The position numbers were made by a program, and so were the translations under genes. The notes under the pieces are model-generated. The model did no database searches and was not told where the DNA came from. It worked only from the letters and a program-made list of their open reading frames with translations. From Vibrio owensii CAIM 1854 = LMG 25443 (lineage in GTDB: Bacteria > Pseudomonadota > Gammaproteobacteria > Enterobacterales > Vibrionaceae): a stretch of DNA of 64,000 nt. The DNA lies in assembly GCF_000817815.1 (NCBI RefSeq), contig NZ_JPRD01000011.1:124001-188000 (forward strand). Direction: 5' to 3'. Position 1 is the stretch's first letter, and each line of letters starts with the position of its first letter. Shown here in pieces: positions 18,415-26,079 of this stretch.

Positions 18415-19191
18415 ATGAGCTTATTTTTACGTACTACAGCATTGATGCTTTTAGTACTAAGCCGTGCGCCGGCGTTCGCCGCACTTCCAAATGTCCCGAG
18501 TAACGAGCAACAAAACCGTTCTGCTAGCCAAAACGAAGTTTGCTCAAAATTGTTTAAGCATAGCCTTAGTGGTTTGTATGGCATTCAGTCAATCGACTCC
18601 AAACCAACTCAACCTTATTCAGATTTCGACGTACTTTACAGCAAAGCTCACCAAGCGCAGTTCGAGTTAGAAACCATCTGTAAAAGTACTGCCCTTCTTA
18701 CTGACGCCCAACCTTACTTCGCAGGCGTTAAATCTCAACATCGTGCCGAAGAAAAAATTGCTCACGAATTGGATGGCCAAGTAGAGCGAATTACAGACTT
18801 AGCACGAGCAACTATCGTCGCGGATGACGTAGCAAGCCTTGTATCTGTGTACGAAGCGTTAGAGCGTGAAACTACCATCGTTAAAGTGAAAAACCGCTTT
18901 AAGAAACCAACGGCCTCTGGCTACCGCGACTTGAACCTGTTGGTTCGTCTCCCTAAAACGAATTTGATTGCTGAAGTTCAATTGCACCTTAAAGCCATTG
19001 CTGATGTTAAGAATGGCCCGGAGCATGATTTGTACGAACAAATTCAGAAGCTGGAGCGTCAAGCTCTGGTAGAAGGACGAAACTTAAATGATATCGAGAC
19101 AGCGTCGATTCGCAGCATGCGCACTCAATCGAAAAACTTGTATCAAGAAGCTTGGCATCCGTACCTGACGACACACCTAGAAGCGGCGTAA
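18415..19191 (+). CDS. relV: Small alarmone synthetase RelV
   Basis: Single-domain (p)ppGpp synthetase, 258 residues. The RelA/SpoT synthetase core is at about 105-195: K106...R110, RITDLARATIVAD (D128, R131), a GYRDLN turn at 169-174 and AEVQL (E187). The residues I recall as essential in V. cholerae RelV (K107, D129, R132, L150, E188) are all present with an offset of one. Oddly, the first 22 residues form a good Sec signal peptide (hydrophobic core, AFA-A cleavage site), although GTP and ATP are cytoplasmic. GGAG precedes the start. It is next to ihfA, as I recall for V. cholerae. It has its own terminator. Confidence 0.9.
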   Translation: MSLFLRTTALMLLVLSRAPAFAALPNVPSNEQQNRSASQNEVCSKLFKHSLSGLYGIQSIDSKPTQPYSDFDVLYSKAHQAQFELETICKSTALLTDAQPYFAGVKSQHRAEEKIAHELDGQVERITDLARATIVADDVASLVSVYEALERETTIVKVKNRFKKPTASGYRDLNLLVRLPKTNLIAEVQLHLKAIADVKNGPEHDLYEQIQKLERQALVEGRNLNDIETASIRSMRTQSKNLYQEAWHPYLTTHLEAA

Positions 19192-19228
19192 ACAAGCCGT
19201 CTTTTAGAAACTGATTTCCTCAGTACTG

Positions 19229-19257
19229 AAAAACCACCGCAATTGCGGTGGTTTTTT
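19229..19257 (+). terminator. Terminator of relV
   Basis: AAAACCACCGC and GCGGTGGTTTT form a perfect 11-bp stem with an AATT loop and a T-run. Confidence 0.92.
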
Positions 19258-19290
19258 ATTTGTTCTTTAGTAAGTAACGAAGCGTACAGA

Positions 19291-19317
19291 CAAAAAGACC
19301 ACGACAAAGCGTGGTCT
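19291..19317 (-). terminator. Terminator of ihfA
   Basis: On the minus strand AGACCACG and CGTGGTCT form an 8-bp stem followed by TTTTTG, 18 bases after the ihfA stop. Confidence 0.8.
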
Positions 19318-19335
19318 CATTCCATGTTACATGGC

Positions 19336-19632
19336 TTACTGGTCTGCCTTTAGGTTCTCTACGCGAGCTTTCAACTTCTGACCCGGGCGGAACGTAACGA
19401 CACGTCGAGCAGTAATAGGAATATCTTCACCAGTTTTCGGGTTACGACCAGGTCGTTCGTTTTTGTCACGAAGGTCAAAGTTACCAAAACCTGACAGTTT
19501 TACCTGTTCGCCACTTTCTAGTGCCTTACGAATTTCTTCAAAGAACACTTCCACCGTTTCCTTGGCGTCCCGTTTACTAAATCCCAATTTATCAAACAGG
19601 TTTTCTGCAAGTTCGGCTTTTGTGAGCGCCAT
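19336..19632 (-). CDS. ihfA: Integration host factor subunit alpha
   Basis: 98-residue DNA-bending HU/IHF-family protein, alpha subunit. [35 protein letters not shown] and the arm [14 protein letters not shown] are nearly those of E. coli IhfA. GAGGAAAG precedes the ATG. In E. coli it is the last gene of pheST-ihfA; here it is 6.4 kb beyond pheT, behind inserted sucrose genes, so it must have its own promoter in 19633-19900. Confidence 0.97.
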   Translation of the reverse strand: MALTKAELAENLFDKLGFSKRDAKETVEVFFEEIRKALESGEQVKLSGFGNFDLRDKNERPGRNPKTGEDIPITARRVVTFRPGQKLKARVENLKADQ

Positions 19633-20158
19633 AAAACTTTCCTCAAAGCTATGTTAAACAATGCTACCTAGTGTAGCGCCAGAGCAGTTTTACCCTACCA
19701 ATTCAACAACATATCGGGGTTACATCAGGAAGTGTATGCCAAGCTTATGATTTTCGCCAACTTTTTTCTTTGCTAATATACCGAATGTTTTACCACTGAG
19801 GTACTTTACCTACCATCATTTCCAGATTTTACTTTAATTCCTTCTCTATCGAGAAAAATATCCAGTTTAAATTACTAGTTTAAAACCTTAAAACAACATT
19901 AATCACTATTTAATAAAAATGTCAGATACTGGCTATTTTACAAACAATTGACACAAAACTTCTCTGTTTTTCAGTAGTTTGAGTCACTTCAAAAATAGAT
20001 CTGACCAGTCACATTCAGCATACTTTTTTTACCTATTCTGCTAGGTGAATTGAAAAACGAAAGCTTGAACGAAGACAAAATTCTGCGTGTTACTCCATGA
20101 CGGTAAATGGAAACATTGATACTGTTTTCACATACCGCCCTCTTACTAGCGAGCCAAC
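19633..20158. other. AT-rich 526-base gap between ihfA and the AEC transporter gene
   Basis: No convincing ORF or RNA gene. It must hold the ihfA promoter (reading left) and the transporter promoter (reading right). It marks one edge of the block inserted between pheT and ihfA. Confidence 0.5.
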
Positions 20159-21037
20159 ATGTTTCACCAAGTCGTCAGCATTCTCTTCCCTGTATTCGCT
20201 TTGGTTTTTGTTGGCTATCTCGTTGGCCGCTACATCAGACCAGATTTTCGCCCCATCAATCGCATTAATATGGATGTGTTCACGCCAGCACTCGTCTTTT
20301 CATCGCTGGTAAGCATGCCTCTCAACATGGAGCAAGCCCCTCTTTTAGTTGCTGCTGTTATTGCTGTCGTCGTTCCTGGCCTTGTGATGCTACCAATTAC
20401 GAGACTGACCGGTCTTTCATTTAAAGCATGGGCACCACCACACATGTTTCGAAATAGCGGCAACTTAGCGATCCCGCTGTTCACGTATACGTTCGGTGAA
20501 CTCGCTTTACCCTCGGCAGTGCTGTTGTTCGTTGTCTCAGCCTGTTTACACATCAGTTTGGGCGTAATGCTGCTCAGTAGCGGAAACCCCTTCAAACAGA
20601 TCATTAAGATGCCGATTTTCTTATCTGCTTCACTCGCTTTGGTCATTAACCTTTCTGGAGTTGGCATTTGGAACCCGTTGTATGAGGCGACCGCATTACT
20701 CGGACAAGCGGCGGTACCAGTGATGTTGCTTTCATTGGGTGCCCAGATGTTGAACCTGAGATTAGGAGGTTTAAAGGTAGGTCTTATGTGTACAGTGCAA
20801 TCGCTTGGGACTGGTGCGATCGCATTTGCATTAATCTATTGGTTGATTCCACTGCCGACAATGCAACTGCAAATGATGGTGTTGTTCACTATGCTGCCAC
20901 CAGCCGTCATGAACTATTTGTTTGCAGAGCGACTTAACATTGAGCCAATGACAGTCGCTTCGATGGTGTTGTTTGGTAATTTCTTCAGCATAATTACGTT
21001 GCCGCTACTGCTGTTGTTTACCCTTTCACTCTCTTGA
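20159..21037 (+). CDS. AEC-family (auxin efflux carrier) transporter
   Basis: A 292-residue inner-membrane protein with about ten hydrophobic helices in the two-times-five pattern of the AEC family. FPVFALVFVGYLVGRYI at the N-terminus, MFRNSGNLAIPLF (helix-breaking Asn/Gly site) and PPAVMNYLFAERLN in the second half are characteristic. Bacterial relatives carry malate and other organic anions; the substrate here is not known. It ends 11 bases from the convergent scrR-type gene. Confidence 0.82.
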   Translation: MFHQVVSILFPVFALVFVGYLVGRYIRPDFRPINRINMDVFTPALVFSSLVSMPLNMEQAPLLVAAVIAVVVPGLVMLPITRLTGLSFKAWAPPHMFRNSGNLAIPLFTYTFGELALPSAVLLFVVSACLHISLGVMLLSSGNPFKQIIKMPIFLSASLALVINLSGVGIWNPLYEATALLGQAAVPVMLLSLGAQMLNLRLGGLKVGLMCTVQSLGTGAIAFALIYWLIPLPTMQLQMMVLFTMLPPAVMNYLFAERLNIEPMTVASMVLFGNFFSIITLPLLLLFTLSLS

Positions 21038-21048
21038 GCAAATCAGCC

Positions 21049-22044
21049 CTAGCGATAGTGGATCTTCGCAGGAAGCACCACTTGCTGTGGGGTGTGTTTT
21101 GGATCGGTTAGCAGCGCTTTGCCGGCTTCATATAAGCTTTGCGCAATCAAATCACAATCCTGTTCAATCGAATCTATCTTAATTGGTAAGCAATCCAAAA
21201 TAGCGTAGTTGTCGAACGTCGCAATTTTCATCTCTTCATTTAACAGTTGCTGCTCTGAAAGAAAACGCAAAACCCCTTCAAGGATGGAGTAAGAAGCAAC
21301 GAACAAGCGTTCCGGAAGGCGACCTAACTCTTGATAGGTTTCCTGCATCATTTGATAGCCTGACTCGGGTTGGTAATCCTTGTGTTTAACCAATGCCGCT
21401 TCAAATTTCACGCCGGCTTGCTCCAACCCTGCTTGGTAACCGGCAAAACGGTCTTTACTTGGGGACAGCTCTAACTGACCGCCAAAGTAAGCGCACTCTT
21501 TTGCTCCCTTACCCAACTTCTCCACGACTTGCTTAGCGGCGTTGTGAGCGTCGGTTTTGATTGTCGTCATCTGCTGCTGCTCAATAACACGGTCAAACAA
21601 GATCACAGGCGTAAACTGTCTGACTTCTTGATAAAAGCTATCGTCAGACATAGACGTTGCGACCATCAGTAAATCAACTTGTCTTTCTAATAGGCTCTTT
21701 ACTGCTTCTTGTTCTTGCTCAGGTTCATCCTCAGAAGAGGCGATCAACAACTGATAACCACTGCTTCGAGCGAGCTTCTCGAGTTGCTTAGCGGTTGTAG
21801 CAAAACCCATGTTGGCCAAATCAGGAATAACCAAGCCCAAGGTATACGTTTTTTTCGCTTTTAAAGCGCGGGCATAAAGGCTTGGTGCGTAATTGTGTTC
21901 CGCGACGACTGCTTGGACACGTTTTACGGTGTCTTCATTGATTCGGTGTTTCTTGGCGTGTCCATTTAAGACAAAGCTGACTGTGGATTTAGACACTCCG
22001 GCCAGTTCTGCAATGTCCGCTAGCTTTAATTTTTTGTTCTTCAC
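21049..22044 (-). CDS. scrR: LacI-family regulator, Cra/ScrR subgroup
   Basis: A 331-residue repressor: N-terminal helix-turn-helix and hinge (LADIAELAGVSKSTVSFVLNG, residues 7-27), then a periplasmic-binding-like effector domain (TLGLVIPDLANMGFAT, GYQLLIASSEDEP). The core resembles Cra/FruR, which senses fructose phosphates, fitting ScrR of sucrose operons. It is divergent from the fructokinase gene, with a 16-bp Cra-like palindrome between them. The sucrose role comes from the neighbours. Confidence 0.82.
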   Translation of the reverse strand: MKNKKLKLADIAELAGVSKSTVSFVLNGHAKKHRINEDTVKRVQAVVAEHNYAPSLYARALKAKKTYTLGLVIPDLANMGFATTAKQLEKLARSSGYQLLIASSEDEPEQEQEAVKSLLERQVDLLMVATSMSDDSFYQEVRQFTPVILFDRVIEQQQMTTIKTDAHNAAKQVVEKLGKGAKECAYFGGQLELSPSKDRFAGYQAGLEQAGVKFEAALVKHKDYQPESGYQMMQETYQELGRLPERLFVASYSILEGVLRFLSEQQLLNEEMKIATFDNYAILDCLPIKIDSIEQDCDLIAQSLYEAGKALLTDPKHTPQQVVLPAKIHYR

Positions 22045-22161
22045 CTGGTCATTCCGTGGTTATTTTAAGCTTGGGCTTTTTATTATCCCGCCAATGATAC
22101 TCAGGTTAATTATGAAAGCCATCACAATCCCCCACTTTGCGCTTGGGCAAACACTCTAGAT

Positions 22162-22177
22162 CATGGTTAAGATCACA
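22162..22177. promoter_or_regulatory. Possible CRP site in the scrR-scrK gap
   Basis: The right half GATCACAATT is a good CRP half-site; the left half is poor. Its position upstream of scrK suits catabolite control of sucrose use. Confidence 0.35.
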
Positions 22178-22221
22178 ATTAACGTCATTTTGACCTTTTT
22201 GGTTCAAATAAACATTGATCA

Positions 22222-22237
22222 GCTAAAACGATTTAGC
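22222..22237. promoter_or_regulatory. Cra/ScrR-type operator before scrK
   Basis: GCTAAAACGATTTAGC, arms GCTAAA and TTTAGC, matches 13 of 16 positions of the Cra consensus GCTGAATCGATTCAGC. It is 43 bases before scrK and is the likely target of the divergent LacI-family regulator. Confidence 0.7.
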
Positions 22238-22279
22238 AAAAATGTAGTTAGTGATTAGATTCTATTTTAGGTAGTAGTT

Positions 22280-23197
22280 ATGAGTAAGATTTGGGTGACT
22301 GGCGATGCCGTTGTTGATTTGATTCCAGATACAGAAAGCACGTATTTGAAGTGCCCTGGTGGCGCGCCAGCCAACGTTGCAGTCGCAATTTCTCGATTAG
22401 GCGGTAACAGTGCTTTCTTTGGCCGCGTTGGTCAAGATCCTTTGGGTCGCTTCATGAAAGCAACGCTGGCACAAGAACAAGTCAACACAGATTACATGCT
22501 GTTGGATGAAGCACAGCGCACATCAACTGTGATTGTAGATTTAGATGACTCAGGTGAACGCAGTTTTACTTTTATGGTGAAGCCAAGTGCAGACCAATTC
22601 CTAATCCCTGCTGACATCCCTGCATTTGTTCAAGGCGAATGGCTACATGTGTGTTCAATCGCACTTGCAAACGAACCGAGTCGCAGCAGCACACTAAAAG
22701 CGATGCAAGATATTAAAGCAGCCGGTGGCTTCGTCAGCTTTGATCCAAACCTGCGTGAAGAAGTTTGGGCTAACCCAGAAGAGTTAAAGCCTGTGGTTCG
22801 CCAAGCAATTGAGCTGGCTGACGTGGTGAAGTTCTCTGACGATGAGCTGCTGTTCCTAACCGACACGGACTCACTCGAAGCGGGTCTTGAAGCCATCAAA
22901 GCATTCGATAATACGCTTGCCCTTATCACTCAAGGTGCAAAGGGCGCGTTGGTTGTATTCGAAGGTGAACAAGAGCTGATTGCGGGTCAAGCAGTGAAGC
23001 CTGTTGATACAACAGGCGCTGGCGACGCCTTTGTGGGCGGTTTGCTGGCTCGTTTAGCTCAACAAAATGAGTGGGCGAACAAAGAAGCGATCCATTCAGC
23101 AGTTAACTGGGCAAATGGTTGTGGTGCTCTAGCGACGACGCAAAAAGGCGCGATGACAGCATTGCCAACTCAAGATGCTTTGTTGGCTTACATTTAG
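22280..23197 (+). CDS. scrK: Fructokinase (PfkB family)
   Basis: Phosphorylates the fructose released from sucrose-6-phosphate. The 305-residue PfkB-family kinase shows CPGGAPANVAVAISRLGG (residues 27-44), FFGRVGQDPLGR and the C-terminal anion-hole motif DTTGAGDAFVGG with catalytic Asp. It is divergent from the LacI-type regulator and convergent with scrB, sharing a terminator with it. Other PfkB sugar kinases are possible; context favours fructose. Confidence 0.88.
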   Translation: MSKIWVTGDAVVDLIPDTESTYLKCPGGAPANVAVAISRLGGNSAFFGRVGQDPLGRFMKATLAQEQVNTDYMLLDEAQRTSTVIVDLDDSGERSFTFMVKPSADQFLIPADIPAFVQGEWLHVCSIALANEPSRSSTLKAMQDIKAAGGFVSFDPNLREEVWANPEELKPVVRQAIELADVVKFSDDELLFLTDTDSLEAGLEAIKAFDNTLALITQGAKGALVVFEGEQELIAGQAVKPVDTTGAGDAFVGGLLARLAQQNEWANKEAIHSAVNWANGCGALATTQKGAMTALPTQDALLAYI

Positions 23198-23237
23198 AAC
23201 AAGATTGCTATTGCTTGAAGCTTAGGTAATAAAATAG

Positions 23238-23267
23238 AAATCCCCGCAATTGCGGGGATTTTTTTAA
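23238..23267. terminator. Bidirectional terminator between scrK and scrB
   Basis: AAATCCCCGC and GCGGGGATTT form a perfect stem with an AATT loop and a seven-T tail rightward. Confidence 0.92.
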
Positions 23268-23283
23268 TTTGTCGTTTTTAGAA

Positions 23284-24915
23284 TTAAACGTTTTGGAAAG
23301 GCGCTGCTGCCGCTTTCAAATAATGCAGAGTTGCTTCTCGCTCTCCGCCTTGTAAAGACAAACGTGTCGCATCGACATCAGTAAACACACGCGACGTCAT
23401 CACCGCTTCACCACCGTTAACAAACACTTCAACAGAAGAAGTATCCGCTAAGATACGCAGTTCAATCTTGCCAGACTCTAGCGGTAACTCGCGAACCGTA
23501 TCTTGTGCTCGATTCAATGTTTTAGAACGATCTAAGATCAATCGACGCTCAACGTCATCCGCTTTTATCGTCAGTTTTTGCGTTGTATTTTCGAAGAGGC
23601 ATAACTCGTCTCCCCACTCCAACGTGATAGTTAAATCGAAAGACTTCGCTCCGATATCCATACCATCGGAATTCAATACAAATTCGTTTGTGGATTCAAT
23701 TAGCGATTCAAGCTCATGAATTGGATATTGATACAGCTTGCCATCACGGAAGTTCATTTCACGCATTGTCGTCAGTTGATGTACCCAGCCATTGTCTGAA
23801 CTCGGTTGATCGATTTCATCTGGTAATCCCATCCAGCCACACATAACACGGCGACCATCTGGCGTAAGCATGGTTTGTGGCGCGTAAAAATCAAAACCAA
23901 AATCGAGGTGTTGGAATTCGCTCAACTGAAGGCCATCTTTTTCATTCCACTTTGCCTTCACAATGCCATTATGGTGAGGAATTGAGTTGTATTCGGAAAA
24001 CGAAGGAATGCCTTGCGGGCCAATTACAACAAAGCTCTGCTCAGACAAATTGAACATGTCCGGACATTCCCACATATATCCGAAATCACCAAACTCATCG
24101 CCATACAAACCGTCAAACGTCCATTGATATAAGTCGTCAGATTTGTAAATCGCTAGGCGCCCTTTTAGCTCTTCCGTCTGCGCACCCAATAGCATTAGCC
24201 ACTGGTTATCGTGACGAATCACCTTAGGGTCGCGGATGTGTGGTGCTACACCAGGAGGTAGTTCACCAATCACCGGACCATGCTTAACGAAGTTCACACC
24301 GTCAGTTGAAGTCGCTAAGCACTGGGTTGTATGACGATCTCGTTGCGGCCCAATTCGTGTATTGCCTGTGTAGAACAACATCAATTCGTTTTCTTGGCTA
24401 AGCGCATGACCAGAAAATACACCATGACTATCGAACCAATCTGAAGGTGTGAGCGCAACGGGTTGCCATTCCCAGTTGATCAAGTCAGTACTGGTTAAAT
24501 GTGCCCAATGCTTATCTTTGTGTTCGCACCCATACGGATACCATTGGTAAAACACGTGGTATTGGCCATTGTGGAACACAAAACCATTTGGGTCGTTAAG
24601 CAAACCTCGTGGTGGCGTTATATGCCATAAGGGACGGTGCTCACATTCAACAGGCTCTTGAAGTGATTCAAAGCGTTTCGCTTGTTCTTTGGCGATCCTC
24701 TCTCCTAGCTGAAGTAATGCTTCCGCACTGACAGAATCTGAGCGCACAAATCTCACTTGCATTTTTCCCTGAACTTCTTGTAGCTGCTCAATCAGCTCAG
24801 AGTCTTGAATTAGCGTGTGTTCACGCACTTCAAAAATAAGGTCTGAATCAGGAATCAAAACGCGAGAGATGTTTTCAACTCCCCCACAAACGGCAATGTA
24901 TGGTGCTAACGACAT
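23284..24915 (-). CDS. scrB: Sucrose-6-phosphate hydrolase (GH32)
   Basis: A 543-residue glycoside hydrolase family 32 enzyme cleaving sucrose-6-phosphate (or sucrose). The catalytic nucleophile lies in LLNDPNG (D108), the RDP motif in HIRDPKV and the acid/base Glu in MWECPD; a C-terminal beta-sandwich follows. The first 95 or so residues are an extra domain ahead of the usual GH32 start, which makes it longer than classic ScrB of about 480. No PTS sucrose permease gene is nearby. Two GGAACGTT-type operators lie upstream. Confidence 0.9.
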   Translation of the reverse strand: MSLAPYIAVCGGVENISRVLIPDSDLIFEVREHTLIQDSELIEQLQEVQGKMQVRFVRSDSVSAEALLQLGERIAKEQAKRFESLQEPVECEHRPLWHITPPRGLLNDPNGFVFHNGQYHVFYQWYPYGCEHKDKHWAHLTSTDLINWEWQPVALTPSDWFDSHGVFSGHALSQENELMLFYTGNTRIGPQRDRHTTQCLATSTDGVNFVKHGPVIGELPPGVAPHIRDPKVIRHDNQWLMLLGAQTEELKGRLAIYKSDDLYQWTFDGLYGDEFGDFGYMWECPDMFNLSEQSFVVIGPQGIPSFSEYNSIPHHNGIVKAKWNEKDGLQLSEFQHLDFGFDFYAPQTMLTPDGRRVMCGWMGLPDEIDQPSSDNGWVHQLTTMREMNFRDGKLYQYPIHELESLIESTNEFVLNSDGMDIGAKSFDLTITLEWGDELCLFENTTQKLTIKADDVERRLILDRSKTLNRAQDTVRELPLESGKIELRILADTSSVEVFVNGGEAVMTSRVFTDVDATRLSLQGGEREATLHYLKAAAAPFQNV

Positions 24916-24939
24916 TTACTTTAACCTAAAACTCAAGTT

Positions 24940-24951
24940 GGGAACGTTTGC
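24940..24951. promoter_or_regulatory. LacI-type operator copy 1 before scrB
   Basis: GGGAACGTTTGC, centred on AACGTT, is 25 bases upstream of the scrB start and would overlap its promoter or leader. Confidence 0.5.
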
Positions 24952-25097
24952 AAAAATAACATATCAAATAACGAATTCATAGATAACAGCGGATCATAGA
25001 CAACAAAAACCGTGATCAACCTAACGCTCTAAAGCATCTTTTAATTTATGGCTTAGTACTTAAGTTCTCGTTAGCTGCTACGCTGTTTTTCACATTT

Positions 25098-25109
25098 GAG
25101 AACGTTCCC
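25098..25109. promoter_or_regulatory. LacI-type operator copy 2
   Basis: GAGAACGTTCCC, nearly palindromic and matching copy 1 in its GAACGTT core. The 158-bp distance (15 helical turns) would allow looping. Confidence 0.5.
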
Positions 25110-25252
25110 TAAAAAATCTAATTAATCAGTGGAAGATTTAGATCTACCTTTCTTACAAAGCGGTAATAAGCAACGTAGAGGTTTACTATTAAAACCAATA
25201 GGTTAAGTGTTACACTGAAACCATTCAACCAAACGTTACATTGCGAAATTCC

Positions 25253-25978
25253 ATGAAGTCGATTTTCCAGATCAGCGATTGTCACTTAAGCGATCCATCT
25301 AGCTTTGAAAACCTGCGCAAAGCGCTGTTGTGTGCTCAAAATGATTCATCCTGCGATACCCTTTTTCTCACTGGCGATCTGTGTTGCAATCCTCAACCTG
25401 GCGCTTACCTCAGTCTAGTCAACTTCATAGAACAACACACCCGAAACAAGCGTATCTTCGCCATCGCTGGTAATCATGATGACCATGAACTGATGAAACA
25501 AGAACTGCGTGGAAGTTGTATCGCCGCTGTCAATAAAGCCAAGCTCCATGGACGAGAGATTATATTTTTGAACTCAAGTGCAAAACCATTGGATAAGCGA
25601 CATCCTTTAGGCTCTGGCCGAGTTGATAACCTTGGTTTAGCAGTCTTAACTAAACAGCTTCGCCACGTCGCCAACCCGATTGTAGTTGTCCACCACCCTA
25701 TTATTCCTGTCGGTTCGGATTGGATGAAAGCGATTTGCTTGGAGAACGACGCAAGCTTACTTGCGCTTTTGGCAAAGCATCGAGTTCAAGATGTAATTTG
25801 CGGACATGGACACGATGCGCTGACTATATCGCAGCAAGGTGTGACTCAACATATGGCACCCGCGACCGCTTATGGCTTTGACCACAGTATTGACGAATAC
25901 AACCGAAGTGAAAGAATTGGTGTGAATAAGATTTGCTTTGAAGGTGAGAGGATAAAAGTGGAGACAATTTGGCTCTAG
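25253..25978 (+). CDS. Metallophosphoesterase (CpdA-like)
   Basis: A 241-residue calcineurin-type phosphoesterase. All metal-site motifs are present in order: ISDCHL, FLTGDLC, AGNHDD, VVHHP and ICGHGHD. This set matches class III cyclic-nucleotide phosphodiesterases such as CpdA, though it is shorter than typical CpdA (about 275), and the true cpdA is usually elsewhere. ATG at 25253 is chosen over an upstream TTG. Substrate is inferred, not shown. A heptamer repeat begins two bases after its stop. Confidence 0.78.
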   Translation: MKSIFQISDCHLSDPSSFENLRKALLCAQNDSSCDTLFLTGDLCCNPQPGAYLSLVNFIEQHTRNKRIFAIAGNHDDHELMKQELRGSCIAAVNKAKLHGREIIFLNSSAKPLDKRHPLGSGRVDNLGLAVLTKQLRHVANPIVVVHHPIIPVGSDWMKAICLENDASLLALLAKHRVQDVICGHGHDALTISQQGVTQHMAPATAYGFDHSIDEYNRSERIGVNKICFEGERIKVETIWL

Positions 25979-25979
25979 C

Positions 25980-26014
25980 TATTCCCTATTCCCTATTCCC
26001 TATTCCCTATTCCC
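25980..26014. repeat. Tandem heptamer, TATTCCC x5
   Basis: Five perfect head-to-tail copies of TATTCCC between the metallophosphoesterase stop and the shared terminator. It is outside coding sequence, so copy-number change would not shift a frame. Confidence 0.97.
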
Positions 26015-26021
26015 AAAATAC

Positions 26022-26051
26022 AAAAAACCCTGCCGAGCTGGCAGGGTTTTC
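26022..26051. terminator. Bidirectional terminator, metallophosphoesterase gene and pheT
   Basis: AAAACCCTGCC and GGCAGGGTTTT form an 11-bp stem with a short loop, with A and T runs on the two sides. It ends the phe operon at pheT, so ihfA is not co-transcribed. Confidence 0.9.
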
Positions 26052-26079
26052 ATTTCTTGAGAAAATACGTTACGCGAGA

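Larger units (their letters stand above)
24916..25252. other. 337-base control region of scrB and the metallophosphoesterase gene
   Basis: Divergent promoter region with two LacI-type operators 158 bp apart (24940-24951, 25098-25109) and no coding sequence. Confidence 0.6.
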
